DNA from: Neisseria sp. 83E34
Lineage (GTDB): Bacteria; Pseudomonadota; Gammaproteobacteria; Burkholderiales; Neisseriaceae
Length of the DNA stretch: 64,000 bases
Reading direction: 5' to 3'
NCBI RefSeq assembly: GCF_001308015.1
Contig: NZ_LGYH01000004.1
Coordinates: forward strand, 124,001 to 188,000
Shown piece by piece: positions 45,723 through 55,988 of this stretch; position 1 is the stretch's first letter; each line of letters opens with the position of its first letter. Below the pieces are notes generated by a model. The model made no database searches. It saw nothing but the letters and a program-made list of their open reading frames with translations, and was not told the origin of the DNA. The position numbers were made by a program, and so were the translations under genes.

Positions 45723-48002
45723 GTGATTTCAGCCGAATTAGAACGTATTTTGCAATATATCTATGCCGATGCCAGAGCACGCGGCTATGAGTTGATCAGC
45801 TTGGAGCATTTGCTGCTGATTTTGATTGAGCAATCGGATGATGTGCATAACCTTTTAAAAGCCGTAGGTGCGGATTTACAACTTTTAAGCAGCCAGTTGA
45901 TGAATTCTGTGGTGGAAAATACGCCGATGTTGCCGCAGGATTCTATGGGGCATATAGAAACACAGCCTACTATTGGTTTTCAACGTGTTTTGCAGCGTGC
46001 CATCATACATGCCCAATCCGCAGATAAACAGGAAGTGCTGCCGATGGATATCTTGGTCGCCCTGATGGGCGAAAAAGAATGTCCGGCTGTATATTTCCTT
46101 AGTTTGCAATCAATAGGCCGTTATGAAATTCTCAACTATCTTGCACATGGTGAAAGCCACACGGATAGTGCGGATTATCGTTCTGTGGGCGAAGATACGG
46201 ACTCAAAAGAAAAAAGCAAAGACGATTTGAGCAGCTATACGGTTAATTTGAATGCCGAAGTTATTGCAGGAAGAATAGATCCTTTAATTGGAAGAAAACA
46301 TGAGATGGAGCGTTTGGTGCAGGTTTTGTGCCGTCGGCGAAAAAACAACCCATTGCTGGTGGGTGAAGCTGGTGTTGGGAAAACTGCGCTGGCAGAAGGG
46401 TTGGCTCATCAGATTGTAAATCATCAAATTCCCGAAACATTAAAAGATGCTGTGGTTTTTACTTTGGATATGGGCGCTTTGCTGGCAGGCACCAAATACC
46501 GTGGCGACTTCGAAGCTCGGGTAAAGGCGGTGTTAAAAGCGTTGGCTGAAGTTCCTAATGCAATTTTATTTATTGATGAAATCCACACCATTATCGGGGC
46601 AGGCAGTACTTCCGGCGGCACAATGGATGCTTCAAATCTACTTAAACCCGCATTGGCTAAAGGGCAACTTCGCTGTATCGGTGCCACTACTTATGATGAA
46701 TACCGAACAATTTTCGATAAGGATCATGCTTTAAGCCGGCGTTTCCAAAAAATAGATGTGGTAGAGCCGACAGTAGAAGAAACCGTGCAGATTCTGCGTG
46801 GGTTAAAACCTATGTTTGAAGATTTCCATCAAGTTCGGTACACGCATGGGGCATTAGAGGCTGCTGCTGAATTGTCTGCCCGCTACATTAACGAACGTTT
46901 TTTACCTGATAAGGCAATTGATGTGGTTGATGAGGCGGGTGCTGCACAACGGATTCTGCCTAAATCCAAACAGAAAAAAGTGATTGGAAAGGCGCAGATT
47001 GAAGCTGTGATTGCCAAAGTGGCGCGAATTCCTGAAAAGACTGTTTCGCATGATGACAAACAAGTGCTGCAATATCTGGCACGTGATTTGAAAAATATGG
47101 TGTTCGGGCAAGATAAAGCGATTGATGCATTGGCAGCAGCGGTAAAAATGTCGCGATCAGGTTTGGGGCAGCCCGATAAACCCATCGGTAGCTTTCTGTT
47201 TTCCGGCCCGACCGGCGTGGGAAAAACCGAAGTTGCCAAGCAGCTGGCATTTGCACTTGGTGTTCCGTTGCAACGATTTGATATGTCGGAATATATGGAG
47301 CGCCATGCAGTATCACGCTTGATTGGTTCTCCGCCGGGGTATGTCGGCTTTGAACAAGGAGGCTTGCTTACTGAAGCTGTGAATAAACAGCCTTATTGTG
47401 TTTTACTGCTCGATGAAATTGAAAAAGCGCATCCTGATATATTCAACGTTCTACTTCAGGTAATGGATTACGGTAAATTAACCGATAATAATGGCAAAAG
47501 CGCTGATTTCCGCAATGTAATTATTATTATGACAACCAACGCAGGTGCAGAGAGTTTAAGCCGTCCCACTTTGGGTTTTACTAATCAACGTGAACGCGGT
47601 GATGAGATGGTTGCTATCAATAAAACGTTTACTCCGGAATTCCGTAACCGTATTGATGCAGTCATTCCATTTGCACCGCTGAGTGAACCGATTATTGCAA
47701 AAGTAGTGGATAAATTTTTGCTGCAATTGGAAAAGCAGCTGCTTGATAAAAAAGTGGAAGTGGAGTTCACACCAAGTTTACGGAAATATCTGGCAGAAAA
47801 AGGTTTTGATCCACAAATGGGCGCGCGTCCTATGCATCGTTTGATTCAGGATAAAATCCGCAAGGCGTTGGCTGATGAGCTGTTGTTTGGTAAGTTAACG
47901 GACGGTGGGTTTGTCAGAATAGATTGGGATAAGGAAAAAGAAACAGTAGTATTGAAGTTTAAGAAAATTGAGCAGAAAAATACGGCAGTTGCTGATGCTT
48001 AA
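45723..48002 (+). CDS. clpA: ATP-dependent Clp protease ATP-binding subunit ClpA
   Basis: ClpA is the AAA+ unfoldase of ClpAP. The 759-residue product has the ClpA-specific N-domain ([27 protein letters not shown]), a first AAA+ module with Walker A GEAGVGKT near residue 214, and a second with GPTGVGKT near residue 495. Sensor and arginine-finger regions follow. GTG 45723 begins immediately after the clpS stop codon, and no other start fits. A weak TTGAT sequence and an uptake pair follow the gene. Confidence 0.95.
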   Translation: MISAELERILQYIYADARARGYELISLEHLLLILIEQSDDVHNLLKAVGADLQLLSSQLMNSVVENTPMLPQDSMGHIETQPTIGFQRVLQRAIIHAQSADKQEVLPMDILVALMGEKECPAVYFLSLQSIGRYEILNYLAHGESHTDSADYRSVGEDTDSKEKSKDDLSSYTVNLNAEVIAGRIDPLIGRKHEMERLVQVLCRRRKNNPLLVGEAGVGKTALAEGLAHQIVNHQIPETLKDAVVFTLDMGALLAGTKYRGDFEARVKAVLKALAEVPNAILFIDEIHTIIGAGSTSGGTMDASNLLKPALAKGQLRCIGATTYDEYRTIFDKDHALSRRFQKIDVVEPTVEETVQILRGLKPMFEDFHQVRYTHGALEAAAELSARYINERFLPDKAIDVVDEAGAAQRILPKSKQKKVIGKAQIEAVIAKVARIPEKTVSHDDKQVLQYLARDLKNMVFGQDKAIDALAAAVKMSRSGLGQPDKPIGSFLFSGPTGVGKTEVAKQLAFALGVPLQRFDMSEYMERHAVSRLIGSPPGYVGFEQGGLLTEAVNKQPYCVLLLDEIEKAHPDIFNVLLQVMDYGKLTDNNGKSADFRNVIIIMTTNAGAESLSRPTLGFTNQRERGDEMVAINKTFTPEFRNRIDAVIPFAPLSEPIIAKVVDKFLLQLEKQLLDKKVEVEFTPSLRKYLAEKGFDPQMGARPMHRLIQDKIRKALADELLFGKLTDGGFVRIDWDKEKETVVLKFKKIEQKNTAVADA

Positions 48003-48014
48003 TAATTGATCATG

Positions 48015-48048
48015 AATGCCTGTCTGAAAAAAGTTTCAGACAGGCATT
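48015..48048. terminator. Inverted uptake-sequence pair after clpA
   Basis: AATGCCTGTCTGAAA and its complement around a short loop, starting 13 bases after the clpA stop codon. Confidence 0.86.
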
Positions 48049-48330
48049 GTTTATTTATAGCTAATCAAATTAATTTTAATATGAAATTAAAACTATAACT
48101 AAAGTAATTTTAAAAGATGGTTTTTAAGAAAAGTTATTTGCCGTTAAAAATATAGCATATACCTTGAAAACTCTTGTTGTGAAACAATCTAATTTTTAAG
48201 TATATCTTTTGAGGTATAGCTGTTGATTGCGCATAAATTTGCCAATAATCAAAATTAAAGACGGTTAGCGTTTTGTTTTAGTGAGTTTACCGTAAGTAAC
48301 TTCTATTTCATTTATCGAAAGGACTTTAGT
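48049..48330. other. AT-rich intergenic region before the hibernation-factor-like gene
   Basis: No gene is visible. It must contain the promoter of the gene at 48331; GAAAGGA at 48317-48323 is a good ribosome-binding site. Sequence is dense in A and T throughout. Confidence 0.45.
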
Positions 48331-49419
48331 ATGAACTTAGATACCATCAAAGAAATTCAGAACAAGCGGTCTTATCCAAGTGTGACGATTACCTTACCTA
48401 CTTACCGTACATCGCCTGATAATGACAAAGATCCTATTCGGTTAAAAAATTTGGTAAGTGAAGCAGTGAATCGCTTGGAAGAAGAATTCGGTAAGCGCGA
48501 AACAGCCGATATTGTGACTGAAATTCATCGATTAGCCGATAACGTAGATCATGAGCATAATCTTGATGGATTGGTTATTTTTGCGAGTGCCGAATACAGC
48601 GGTCTTTTCAAATTGCCTTTCAGATTACCAGAGCACCTAAGTATTGAAGATAATTTCGTAACTCGGGATTTAGTTTATGCAATGAATCGTAGTCCATTGT
48701 ACTTGCTGACAGTGTTAAGTGAAAATGGTTCGCGATTGTTTGTGGGCCGTAAGGACTTACTTAACGAAGTGAATGCGTATGGCTTTCCGTTCAGCTTGGA
48801 GAATGTTGTCGCAAGTGCGAGCATTAGTCAGGATATCAGCCATGTGCGGGATCAGATTCTGACCGATCAAATGCGCGAAGTAGGTGATGCTTTGGTGGAA
48901 GCTCAAAAGCAAATTCCAGCTCCTATCGTGGTAGTTGGTGTGGATCGAAATATTGGACACTTCCGTGACGGGGCCCGCAATAGTGACGATGTTATGCTGT
49001 ATATACACAGTGGGCTCAGTGATGAAACAGAACATCAGTTGGTTAAAAATATTTGGCCGCAGATTAAAGAAGCTTTGGATGAAGAGCGTCAAAAAGTATT
49101 TGTCGATTTAGAAAATGCTAAAGGCAACAACTTATTTGTTGGCGGATTGAATGAAATTTGGCAGGCTGCAGTAGACGGACGTGCCGAAGTGTTGGTTCTG
49201 GAAGAGGATTTGAAAATTCCTGCTAAAGTAAGTGGAGATGGTAGAACGCTAACACTTTTGGCGGAAGGTTTTGCTCAAACCGAACATACTTATGAAGATA
49301 TTGTAGATGAGATTATCGAGAAAGTTTTAGCAAACGGCGGCCGTGTTAAGTTTGTGGATAATGATAGTTTGAAAGCAATCAATCCGATGCGCGGCATAGC
49401 GGTAATTACACGTTATTAA
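48331..49419 (+). CDS. Release-factor-like ribosome hibernation factor (Balon-like, baeRF family 3)
   Basis: A 362-residue protein with the bacterial archaeo-eukaryotic release factor pattern: IKEIQNKRSYPSVTITLPTYRTSPDN at the start, a central DLSAEYSGLFKLP-like region, and a final domain with FVGGLNEIWQA and a VLVLEED segment. From memory this is the group named after AOC03_06830 of Psychrobacter, whose member Balon binds the A-site of idle ribosomes; I rate that identity as probable. Its own RBS is good and it has its own terminator. Expected role: stationary or cold-stress ribosome protection. If it is only a distant relative, ribosome binding may not hold. Confidence 0.65.
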   Translation: MNLDTIKEIQNKRSYPSVTITLPTYRTSPDNDKDPIRLKNLVSEAVNRLEEEFGKRETADIVTEIHRLADNVDHEHNLDGLVIFASAEYSGLFKLPFRLPEHLSIEDNFVTRDLVYAMNRSPLYLLTVLSENGSRLFVGRKDLLNEVNAYGFPFSLENVVASASISQDISHVRDQILTDQMREVGDALVEAQKQIPAPIVVVGVDRNIGHFRDGARNSDDVMLYIHSGLSDETEHQLVKNIWPQIKEALDEERQKVFVDLENAKGNNLFVGGLNEIWQAAVDGRAEVLVLEEDLKIPAKVSGDGRTLTLLAEGFAQTEHTYEDIVDEIIEKVLANGGRVKFVDNDSLKAINPMRGIAVITRY

Positions 49420-49436
49420 TATGCTTTTTTCTTAGC

Positions 49437-49473
49437 AAAACAACCGCTTGTAGATTCTTAAGCGGTTGTTTTT
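49437..49473 (+). terminator. Terminator of the hibernation-factor-like gene
   Basis: AAAACAACCGCTT pairs with AAGCGGTTGTTTT around a 10-base loop, followed by T residues, 18 bases after the stop codon. Confidence 0.86.
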
Positions 49474-49481
49474 ATTTAAAT

Positions 49482-49517
49482 CAAAAGAGCCAACGAAATA
49501 ATTTGTTGGCTCTTTTG
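49482..49517 (-). terminator. Terminator of the tRNA cluster
   Basis: CAAAAGAGCCAAC pairs with GTTGGCTCTTTTG around a 10-base loop. On the minus strand it ends in T-rich sequence, 13 bases after the last tRNA gene. It can also work for the plus strand. Confidence 0.83.
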
Positions 49518-49529
49518 ATTAAGATAAGT

Positions 49530-49606
49530 TGGCGGAGTGGACGGGGCTCGAACCCGCGACCCCCGGCGTGACAGGCCGGTATTCTAACCAACTGAACTAC
49601 CACTCC
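49530..49606 (-). tRNA. tRNA-Asp (GTC)
   Basis: The minus strand reads GGAGTGG at the 5' end and CCACTCC before G-CCA. The anticodon loop CTGTCAC gives GTC, and the T-loop TTCGAGC is intact. It is 77 bases with an encoded CCA. First of three identical copies along the plus strand and the last transcribed. Confidence 0.97.
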
Positions 49607-49618
49607 GCGCGAAAAGCT

Positions 49619-49694
49619 TGGTGGGTGATGACGGAGTCGAACCGCCGACATTCTGCTTGTAAGGCAGACGCTCTACCAACTGAGCTAATCACCC
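49619..49694 (-). tRNA. tRNA-Val (TAC)
   Basis: The minus strand has acceptor GGGTGAT pairing with ATCACCC, anticodon loop CTTACAA (TAC) and T-loop TTCGACT. It is 76 bases with an encoded CCA. First of three identical copies along the plus strand. Confidence 0.97.
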
Positions 49695-49738
49695 TGAATT
49701 AATAAAAGCATTGCGTTAAACGCTTTAATGAATTGTAT

Positions 49739-49815
49739 TGGCGGAGTGGACGGGGCTCGAACCCGCGACCCCCGGCGTGACAGGCCGGTATTCTAACCAA
49801 CTGAACTACCACTCC
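49739..49815 (-). tRNA. tRNA-Asp (GTC), second copy
   Basis: Identical to the first copy including the encoded CCA. The spacer to the preceding Val gene carries a distinct short sequence, so the repeats are not simple cloning artefacts. Confidence 0.97.
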
Positions 49816-49827
49816 GCGCGAAAAGCT

Positions 49828-49903
49828 TGGTGGGTGATGACGGAGTCGAACCGCCGACATTCTGCTTGTAAGGCAGACGCTCTACCAACTGAGCTAATCA
49901 CCC
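49828..49903 (-). tRNA. tRNA-Val (TAC), second copy
   Basis: Identical to the first Val copy with CCA encoded. The GCGCGAAAAGCT spacer between Asp and Val is the same in all three pairs. Confidence 0.97.
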
Positions 49904-49944
49904 TAAATAATAAAAGCGTTTGCGTAAACGCTTTGTTGTATTGT

Positions 49945-50021
49945 TGGCGGAGTGGACGGGGCTCGAACCCGCGACCCCCGGCGTGACAGGCCGGTATTCT
50001 AACCAACTGAACTACCACTCC
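49945..50021 (-). tRNA. tRNA-Asp (GTC), third copy
   Basis: Identical to the other Asp copies, anticodon GTC, CCA encoded. Confidence 0.97.
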
Positions 50022-50033
50022 GCGCGAAAAGCT

Positions 50034-50109
50034 TGGTGGGTGATGACGGAGTCGAACCGCCGACATTCTGCTTGTAAGGCAGACGCTCTACCAACTGAGC
50101 TAATCACCC
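50034..50109 (-). tRNA. tRNA-Val (TAC), third copy
   Basis: Identical to the other Val copies. It is the promoter-proximal gene of the cluster on the minus strand. Confidence 0.97.
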
Positions 50110-50131
50110 TTGTGTTCGCTGTGAGAACGTG

Positions 50132-50160
50132 ATTAAACCAAATTCTGGCTTTCTGCGCAA
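50132..50160 (-). promoter_or_regulatory. Promoter of the tRNA cluster
   Basis: On the minus strand TTGCGC (50155-50160) and TTTAAT (50132-50137) are separated by exactly 17 bases, 22 bases before the first tRNA. This is a good sigma-70-type match. Confidence 0.7.
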
Positions 50161-50176
50161 GTGCTTTTTGAGGAAA

Positions 50177-52159
50177 TTATTCGCTTCCTTGTAACGACCA
50201 GTTTTCAAAAGAAATTATTTTTTCTTTTCTGCCGATGATAATCAGGATGTCGTTAGGTTCAAGTACGAAATCGGGAGTGAAATCACGGATTTGGCTGGTT
50301 TGACGGCGGACGGCAGCGAGCTTCACTTGTGTTTCGTTCAGGGGAAGCTCCCGGATGCTTTTACCGACGGCGTAAGCTTCCCGTGGCAGGGCGAAAGCGT
50401 ATCGGTTTACGCTGTTGATTTCATTGTAAAAACTTTCTTCATCGTCGGAGCCGCTGATTAAGCCTTCTAAAATTTGGTAGCGGCTGCGTCTTACGTCGGA
50501 AATGATTTGATGCACGCGCTGGTAGGAGAGGCCGCTGTTGATCATGGCGAAAGAGGCTAGGGCGAGGCTGGCTTCGCGTGTGTCGGAGATAACTTCTTCT
50601 GCGCCTAAGTCGGTAAATTTGTCGATATAGTCATCGGTAACGGCGCGTACATGGACCGGCATGGTGGGATGCAGATGCATGATGCTGTCGAGAACGTGCT
50701 CCGTTTCGTGCATGTTGTTCAGCGTGATGATTACGGCTTGTGCACGGGAGAGGCCGGCTGCTTCAAGAATCTCTTTGCGTTTGGCATCGCCGAACGCAAC
50801 GGGCTCGCCGATGCCGCGCGCTATTTGAACCCGCTCTGCGTCTAAATCCAAGGCATAGTAGGGGATATCTTGTGCAGCCAGTATTCTGCCGATGTTTTGG
50901 CCGCCGCGTCCGAAACCGATAAGTAGGATATGGTCGGATTTGCTCATGGTGTCAATCAGCATTTTTTGCAGATCGGCTGCTTGCAGATCCCAGCTCGGCT
51001 TAATCAGTTTGTTGATGGCCTTATCGCTGCCGTTGAGGATAAATGGTGCGGCGATCATGGAAAGCAGGATGGCGGCGGTGGCGGCCTGCTCCAAATTGTC
51101 GGAAATAAGAGCCAGATTGCCGCTTACGGCGAGAATAACGAAGCCGAACTCACCGCCTTGCGCCAGATATAGGGCTGCTTTCAGGCTTTCGGCGCCGGTG
51201 TGCTTCATGCGCCAGGCAATCAGGAAAACGATCAGGGCTTTCAGCGGAATAATAATGGCGAGCAAAATCATGACCAAAGGCCAGTTTTCCACCAAAACGT
51301 TGAGGTTGAGCTTCATGCCTACCGTGATGAAAAAGAAGCCGAGCAAAATGTCGCGAAACGGTCGGATATCGTCTTCCACTTGGAAGCGGTATTCGGTTTC
51401 CGAAAGCAGCATGCCGGCCACGAATGCGCCTAAGGCAAGTGAGAGGCCTTCCAGTTCGGTAAGGTAGGCGATGCCCAGTGTGACCAGTAAAACATTGATC
51501 ATGAACAGTTCCGACGACTTGGCTTTTGCCACCAAGCGGAACCAGGGTGTCATCACGCGGCTGCCGATGATAAACAATACGCAAAGAGTGAGCACCATTT
51601 TGACTGCGGCAAGGGAAAGCTCCCACCAAAGGTTGCCGCTGTTGCCTCCGGCCAGGGCGGGCAGCAGAATCATCAGAGGCACCACGGCGATATCCTGCAT
51701 CAGCAACACGCCCATCGCCATTTGGCCGTGTTGCTGGCCCAATTCGGTTTTTTCAGAAAGAATGCGGCTGACGATGGCGGTGGACGACATAACCAAAGCG
51801 CCGGCAACGGCAAAGGCCTGGGTAAACGGCGTGTTTTGGCTGATAATCAGAATGCCTAATACGGCGGCAAGGGTAATACCGATTTGCAGGCCGCCCAAGC
51901 CGAACACCAAGCGGCGCATGGAGTTCAGCTTGGAAAGTGAAAATTCCAAGCCGATGCTGAACATCAGGAATACGATACCGATTTCCCCCAAATAGTCGGT
52001 AGCGCTGCTTTGCGGGATGAGGTGCAGCACGCCCGGGCCGGCGATAAAGCCGACCAGCAGATAGCCCAGCATGGAGGGAATGTTGAAACGGCGGCAGGCA
52101 ATAACCGCGATAACGGCAACAAGTAAGACGAGAACGACGGGTGCGAGTGAGAAATGCAC
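50177..52159 (-). CDS. CPA2 cation/proton antiporter, KefB/KefC-like
   Basis: The 660-residue protein has about 12 transmembrane helices (residues 5-385). A TrkA-N NAD-binding domain follows with GFGRGGQNIGR near residue 415, then a TrkA-C-like domain (about 560-655). This is the layout of potassium/proton efflux antiporters such as KefB. Cytoplasmic domains sense nucleotides or glutathione adducts in such proteins; the ligand here is unknown. It ends 67 bases from the tRNA cluster promoter. The coding strand is C-rich. No ancillary quinone-reductase subunit gene is present. Confidence 0.87.
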   Translation of the reverse strand: MHFSLAPVVLVLLVAVIAVIACRRFNIPSMLGYLLVGFIAGPGVLHLIPQSSATDYLGEIGIVFLMFSIGLEFSLSKLNSMRRLVFGLGGLQIGITLAAVLGILIISQNTPFTQAFAVAGALVMSSTAIVSRILSEKTELGQQHGQMAMGVLLMQDIAVVPLMILLPALAGGNSGNLWWELSLAAVKMVLTLCVLFIIGSRVMTPWFRLVAKAKSSELFMINVLLVTLGIAYLTELEGLSLALGAFVAGMLLSETEYRFQVEDDIRPFRDILLGFFFITVGMKLNLNVLVENWPLVMILLAIIIPLKALIVFLIAWRMKHTGAESLKAALYLAQGGEFGFVILAVSGNLALISDNLEQAATAAILLSMIAAPFILNGSDKAINKLIKPSWDLQAADLQKMLIDTMSKSDHILLIGFGRGGQNIGRILAAQDIPYYALDLDAERVQIARGIGEPVAFGDAKRKEILEAAGLSRAQAVIITLNNMHETEHVLDSIMHLHPTMPVHVRAVTDDYIDKFTDLGAEEVISDTREASLALASFAMINSGLSYQRVHQIISDVRRSRYQILEGLISGSDDEESFYNEINSVNRYAFALPREAYAVGKSIRELPLNETQVKLAAVRRQTSQIRDFTPDFVLEPNDILIIIGRKEKIISFENWSLQGSE

Positions 52160-52230
52160 GGAAAGACTCCACAGATAGCGGGTTTTGGAAAGACAGCGGC
52201 AAATGTTATTGTGAGTTGTTAGCCGATACC

Positions 52231-52265
52231 ATTATGCCTGTCTGAACTTTTCAGACAGGCATAAT
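52231..52265. other. Inverted uptake-sequence pair upstream of the antiporter gene
   Basis: ATTATGCCTGTCTGAA and its complement around a few bases. It lies between the antiporter and cysE genes (both minus strand) and should end cysE transcription. Confidence 0.83.
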
Positions 52266-52316
52266 TATACTATGGATAAACGGGGCAAACGCAGTTTGCC
52301 GGTTGTTTTATATGTG

Positions 52317-52359
52317 TTTCAGACAGGCATTTGCGTGTTGATAAGATGCCTGTCTGAAA
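52317..52359. other. Outward-facing uptake-sequence pair after cysE
   Basis: TTTCAGACAGGCAT and ATGCCTGTCTGAAA, 14 bases apart, just after the cysE stop codon. Confidence 0.78.
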
Positions 52360-52365
52360 GCGGAT

Positions 52366-53157
52366 TCAAATCGAATAGAAAAACGCAATGTTTTGATCCA
52401 TGTCGGCGGCCGGCATGTTTTTGGCTTTGCCCACCGCTCTGGCAGGCACGCCGACAACGGTGGTGTTCGGCTCCACGTCCGCCACCACAACGCTGCCCGC
52501 ACCGATTTTGGCGCACTCTCCGATGAGGATGTTGCCGAGTACGGAAGCGTTGGCGCCTATCATGACACCGTCGCCCACTTTCGGGTGTCGGTCGCCGCTT
52601 TCTTTGCCCGAACCGCCGAGGGTTACGCCGTGCAAAATCGAAATATCGTTGCCCAAAACAGCGGTTTCTCCCACCACCACGCCCGTGCCGTGGTCAATCA
52701 TGATGCCGCTGCCGAAGCGCGCTGCGGGGTGGATGTCGACGCCGAACACTTCCGATGAGCGGTTTTGCAGAAAATAGGCCAAAGTCTGGCGGCCGTTTTG
52801 CCACAGCCAGTGGTTGATGCGGTGTGCCTGAATGGCATGGAAGCCTTTGAAATAGAGCAGCGGCAGGCAATATTGGTCGCACGCGGGATCGCGCTCGTAA
52901 TAGGCTTTTATGTCGTCCTGCATGGCTTTTGAAATGGAAGGGTCGTCTTCCAGGGCGCGCAGATAGATTTCAAACAAAGCGCGCGCGTCCATCGTGGTGC
53001 TGGAGAGTTTGCTGGACAAATGAAACGCCAATACGCGGTCGAGGCAGTTGTGCCGCAGCACGGTTAAATGCAGAAAGCTGGCCAGCATGGGCTCTTCGGC
53101 GGCGGCTCTTGCGGTTTCTTCTCTGATGGTGTCCCAAATAAATTTTTTGTTTTCCAT
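52366..53157 (-). CDS. cysE: Serine O-acetyltransferase
   Basis: CysE makes O-acetylserine, the acceptor of sulfide in cysteine synthesis, and so complements the sulfate importer at the left of the window. From ATG 53157 it has 263 residues. The helical N-terminal domain (about 1-140) is followed by the hexapeptide left-handed beta-helix (HPAARFGSGIMIDHGTGVVVGETA and GSGKESGDRHP) and a short C-tail. The long in-frame extension on the same strand is antisense to dapE and is not coding. An uptake word runs directly into its start codon (GCCTGTCTGAAA then ATG), with AAAGG beyond it as the only ribosome-binding candidate. Confidence 0.94.
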   Translation of the reverse strand: MENKKFIWDTIREETARAAAEEPMLASFLHLTVLRHNCLDRVLAFHLSSKLSSTTMDARALFEIYLRALEDDPSISKAMQDDIKAYYERDPACDQYCLPLLYFKGFHAIQAHRINHWLWQNGRQTLAYFLQNRSSEVFGVDIHPAARFGSGIMIDHGTGVVVGETAVLGNDISILHGVTLGGSGKESGDRHPKVGDGVMIGANASVLGNILIGECAKIGAGSVVVADVEPNTTVVGVPARAVGKAKNMPAADMDQNIAFFYSI

Positions 53158-53170
53158 TTTCAGACAGGCC
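53157..53170 (-). other. DNA uptake sequence abutting the cysE start codon
   Basis: GGCCTGTCTGAAAA on the minus strand; its last bases are shared with the cysE ATG. Confidence 0.8.
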
Positions 53171-53209
53171 TTTGTAGAATTTTCGGGTAAGGTGATTGTA
53201 ACGGAATGA

Positions 53210-54445
<1,236 letters not shown>

Positions 54446-54447
54446 AC

Positions 54448-54492
54448 ACAATGCCTGTCTGAAAAAACGGTTTGCTTTCAGACAGGCATTGT
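54448..54492. terminator. Inverted uptake-sequence pair after dapE
   Basis: ACAATGCCTGTCTGAAA and its complement around a 13-base loop. It lies between the convergent dapE and DUF456 genes. Confidence 0.85.
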
Positions 54493-54511
54493 TTTATGGG
54501 GTTTGAAAAGC

Positions 54512-55003
54512 TTAATTAAACAGGCTGACAATCCATACAGCAGCCAAAGTGATCACAATAGCGGCGGCACAGCCCACTTTTGCCACCACGCCGAGTATGA
54601 AACCGATAAATGTGCCGATGCTCACTTTTCCTGCCGACCACACATCTTTTCTGGCAATGATTTCACCCGTTGCCGCACCGATAATAGGGCCGATTAATAA
54701 GCCGGGAATGCTGAAAAATGCGCCGACCACACCGCCGATAAACGAGCCCCAGATGGCTTGTTTGCTGGCACCGGTAAATTTTGCGCCCAGCATACCGGCT
54801 ACGTAATCGGTGGCGGTGCCGATGGCTGCGAACACACCTAAAGCAATCAAAGTATTGGTGCCGATAATCTGGTAATCGCCTGCATAAGCCAGTAGCCACG
54901 CGCCGCCAAACATCAAACCTAAGCCGGGAATGGCCGGATAAATCGTTCCGAGTAGGCCGATAACAAGGCAGATTAAGCCGCAAAGAATAAGGATAGTAGT
55001 CAT
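54512..55003 (-). CDS. DUF456 membrane protein
   Basis: The 163-residue product has four or five hydrophobic helices. It matches DUF456: GLLGTIYPAIPGLGLMFGGAWLLAYAGDYQ near the start, GAKFTGASKQAIWGSFIGGVVGAFFSIPGLLIGPIIGA in the middle. The family's function is unknown. It ends in VSLFN. An uptake hairpin closes it; a single uptake word (55034-55046) lies upstream. Confidence 0.82.
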   Translation of the reverse strand: MTTILILCGLICLVIGLLGTIYPAIPGLGLMFGGAWLLAYAGDYQIIGTNTLIALGVFAAIGTATDYVAGMLGAKFTGASKQAIWGSFIGGVVGAFFSIPGLLIGPIIGAATGEIIARKDVWSAGKVSIGTFIGFILGVVAKVGCAAAIVITLAAVWIVSLFN

Positions 55004-55033
55004 GAGTATTCCGGATTTTAGGTGAACTGATAG

Positions 55034-55046
55034 TGCCTGTCTGAAA
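55034..55046 (+). other. Single DNA uptake sequence
   Basis: TGCCTGTCTGAAA upstream of the DUF456 gene. Confidence 0.75.
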
Positions 55047-55157
55047 CAAACAGGGTGTTAGGCTGTTGCGGATTGGATTATAAAAGGCTTGCTATGATGA
55101 GATAAGTCTAATTTTCGTGGTTTTACGAAAGAGTTAAATCAGGTCAGTTACGCGATA

Positions 55158-55195
55158 AACAATGCCTGTCTGAATGTTTTCAGACAGGCATTGTT
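55158..55195. terminator. Inverted uptake-sequence pair after the RDD gene
   Basis: AACAATGCCTGTCTGAA and its complement; it starts 2 bases beyond the RDD stop codon on the minus strand. Confidence 0.86.
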
Positions 55196-55197
55196 GC

Positions 55198-55815
55198 TTA
55201 ATCAGGCAATTTCACCACAACCGTATCGGCAACGTAATCCTGTAAAGTGCGGCGGTCGCGTTTTACATTAAAAAGCATAACCAAACAAATTAAATTAGGC
55301 AGCCAGCTGATGAGGTTGGAGAGCACTTCAAGTGCAGTTTCGGAAACCAACGCGCTGACAATCATCACAAGCAAAGCCACAATAATGCTCACAGCAATGT
55401 TGTAAACCACTTCACGCAGCAATACCGTGCCGAGAAAGCCGGCTTCATCACCGTTAGACTTAATCACTTTGATTTTAAGCAGGCGTTTCCCCAGAGACTG
55501 GCCGTGCTTGCTCATGATAACAATCTGCCAAATGCCGTAAACCAAATAAACTAAAATGCTCAACAAAAATACAGGGTGGGCAAATACGCTGCTCAAAGCA
55601 GAAAAAACAGCTTCCGGGTTATTCTCATTAATGCCTTTGAACTGTTCTGAGTTTTTGATAATCAGCACAACCATCGTTGCAAACAAAGGAATCAAGGCGA
55701 TGATGGAAAACAGAATATTCAATGCGCAAGCGCCGATTCGCAAACCGGGCGGCGCGATTTTCACTTCAATTTGATTGTCTTCAGGAAGCGGGAGGCTGTT
55801 TAAATTATTCATCAT
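55198..55815 (-). CDS. RDD family membrane protein
   Basis: From ATG 55815 the product has 205 residues. RDD pattern: APPGLRIGACALN opening, three to four hydrophobic helices, SKHGQSLGKRLLKIKVIK (the conserved basic stretch), and DRRTLQDYVADTVVV at the end. The family is of unknown or transport-related role. AAGGA at 55821-55825 is properly spaced for ATG 55815 (also 55812), not for the first ATG 55821, which it overlaps. It stands alone. Confidence 0.8.
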   Translation of the reverse strand: MMNNLNSLPLPEDNQIEVKIAPPGLRIGACALNILFSIIALIPLFATMVVLIIKNSEQFKGINENNPEAVFSALSSVFAHPVFLLSILVYLVYGIWQIVIMSKHGQSLGKRLLKIKVIKSNGDEAGFLGTVLLREVVYNIAVSIIVALLVMIVSALVSETALEVLSNLISWLPNLICLVMLFNVKRDRRTLQDYVADTVVVKLPD

Positions 55816-55988
55816 AATCATCCTTATGGAAAACAGAGTGTGTCGGTATAACCGAAAACTGAACAGTCAACAGTAAGGCGGCGCTATGCAGATAATATAG
55901 GCAATACAGTGCCGCAGGATATTCAGTTTCGGCTGTTACAGTCGGTTGCTTCAAATTTGCCAACAACCGCAAACATACTTCATCAAAC

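Noticed and set aside
49738..50132. Open frames across the tRNA cluster, both strands
   Set aside because: They arise from the repeated tRNA sequences; the tRNA genes with intact cloverleaf features explain the region, and no ribosome-binding sites are present.
49530..50176. tRNA cluster as a prophage or island attachment site
   Set aside because: No partial tRNA duplicate or integrase is near, and the antiporter gene follows directly.
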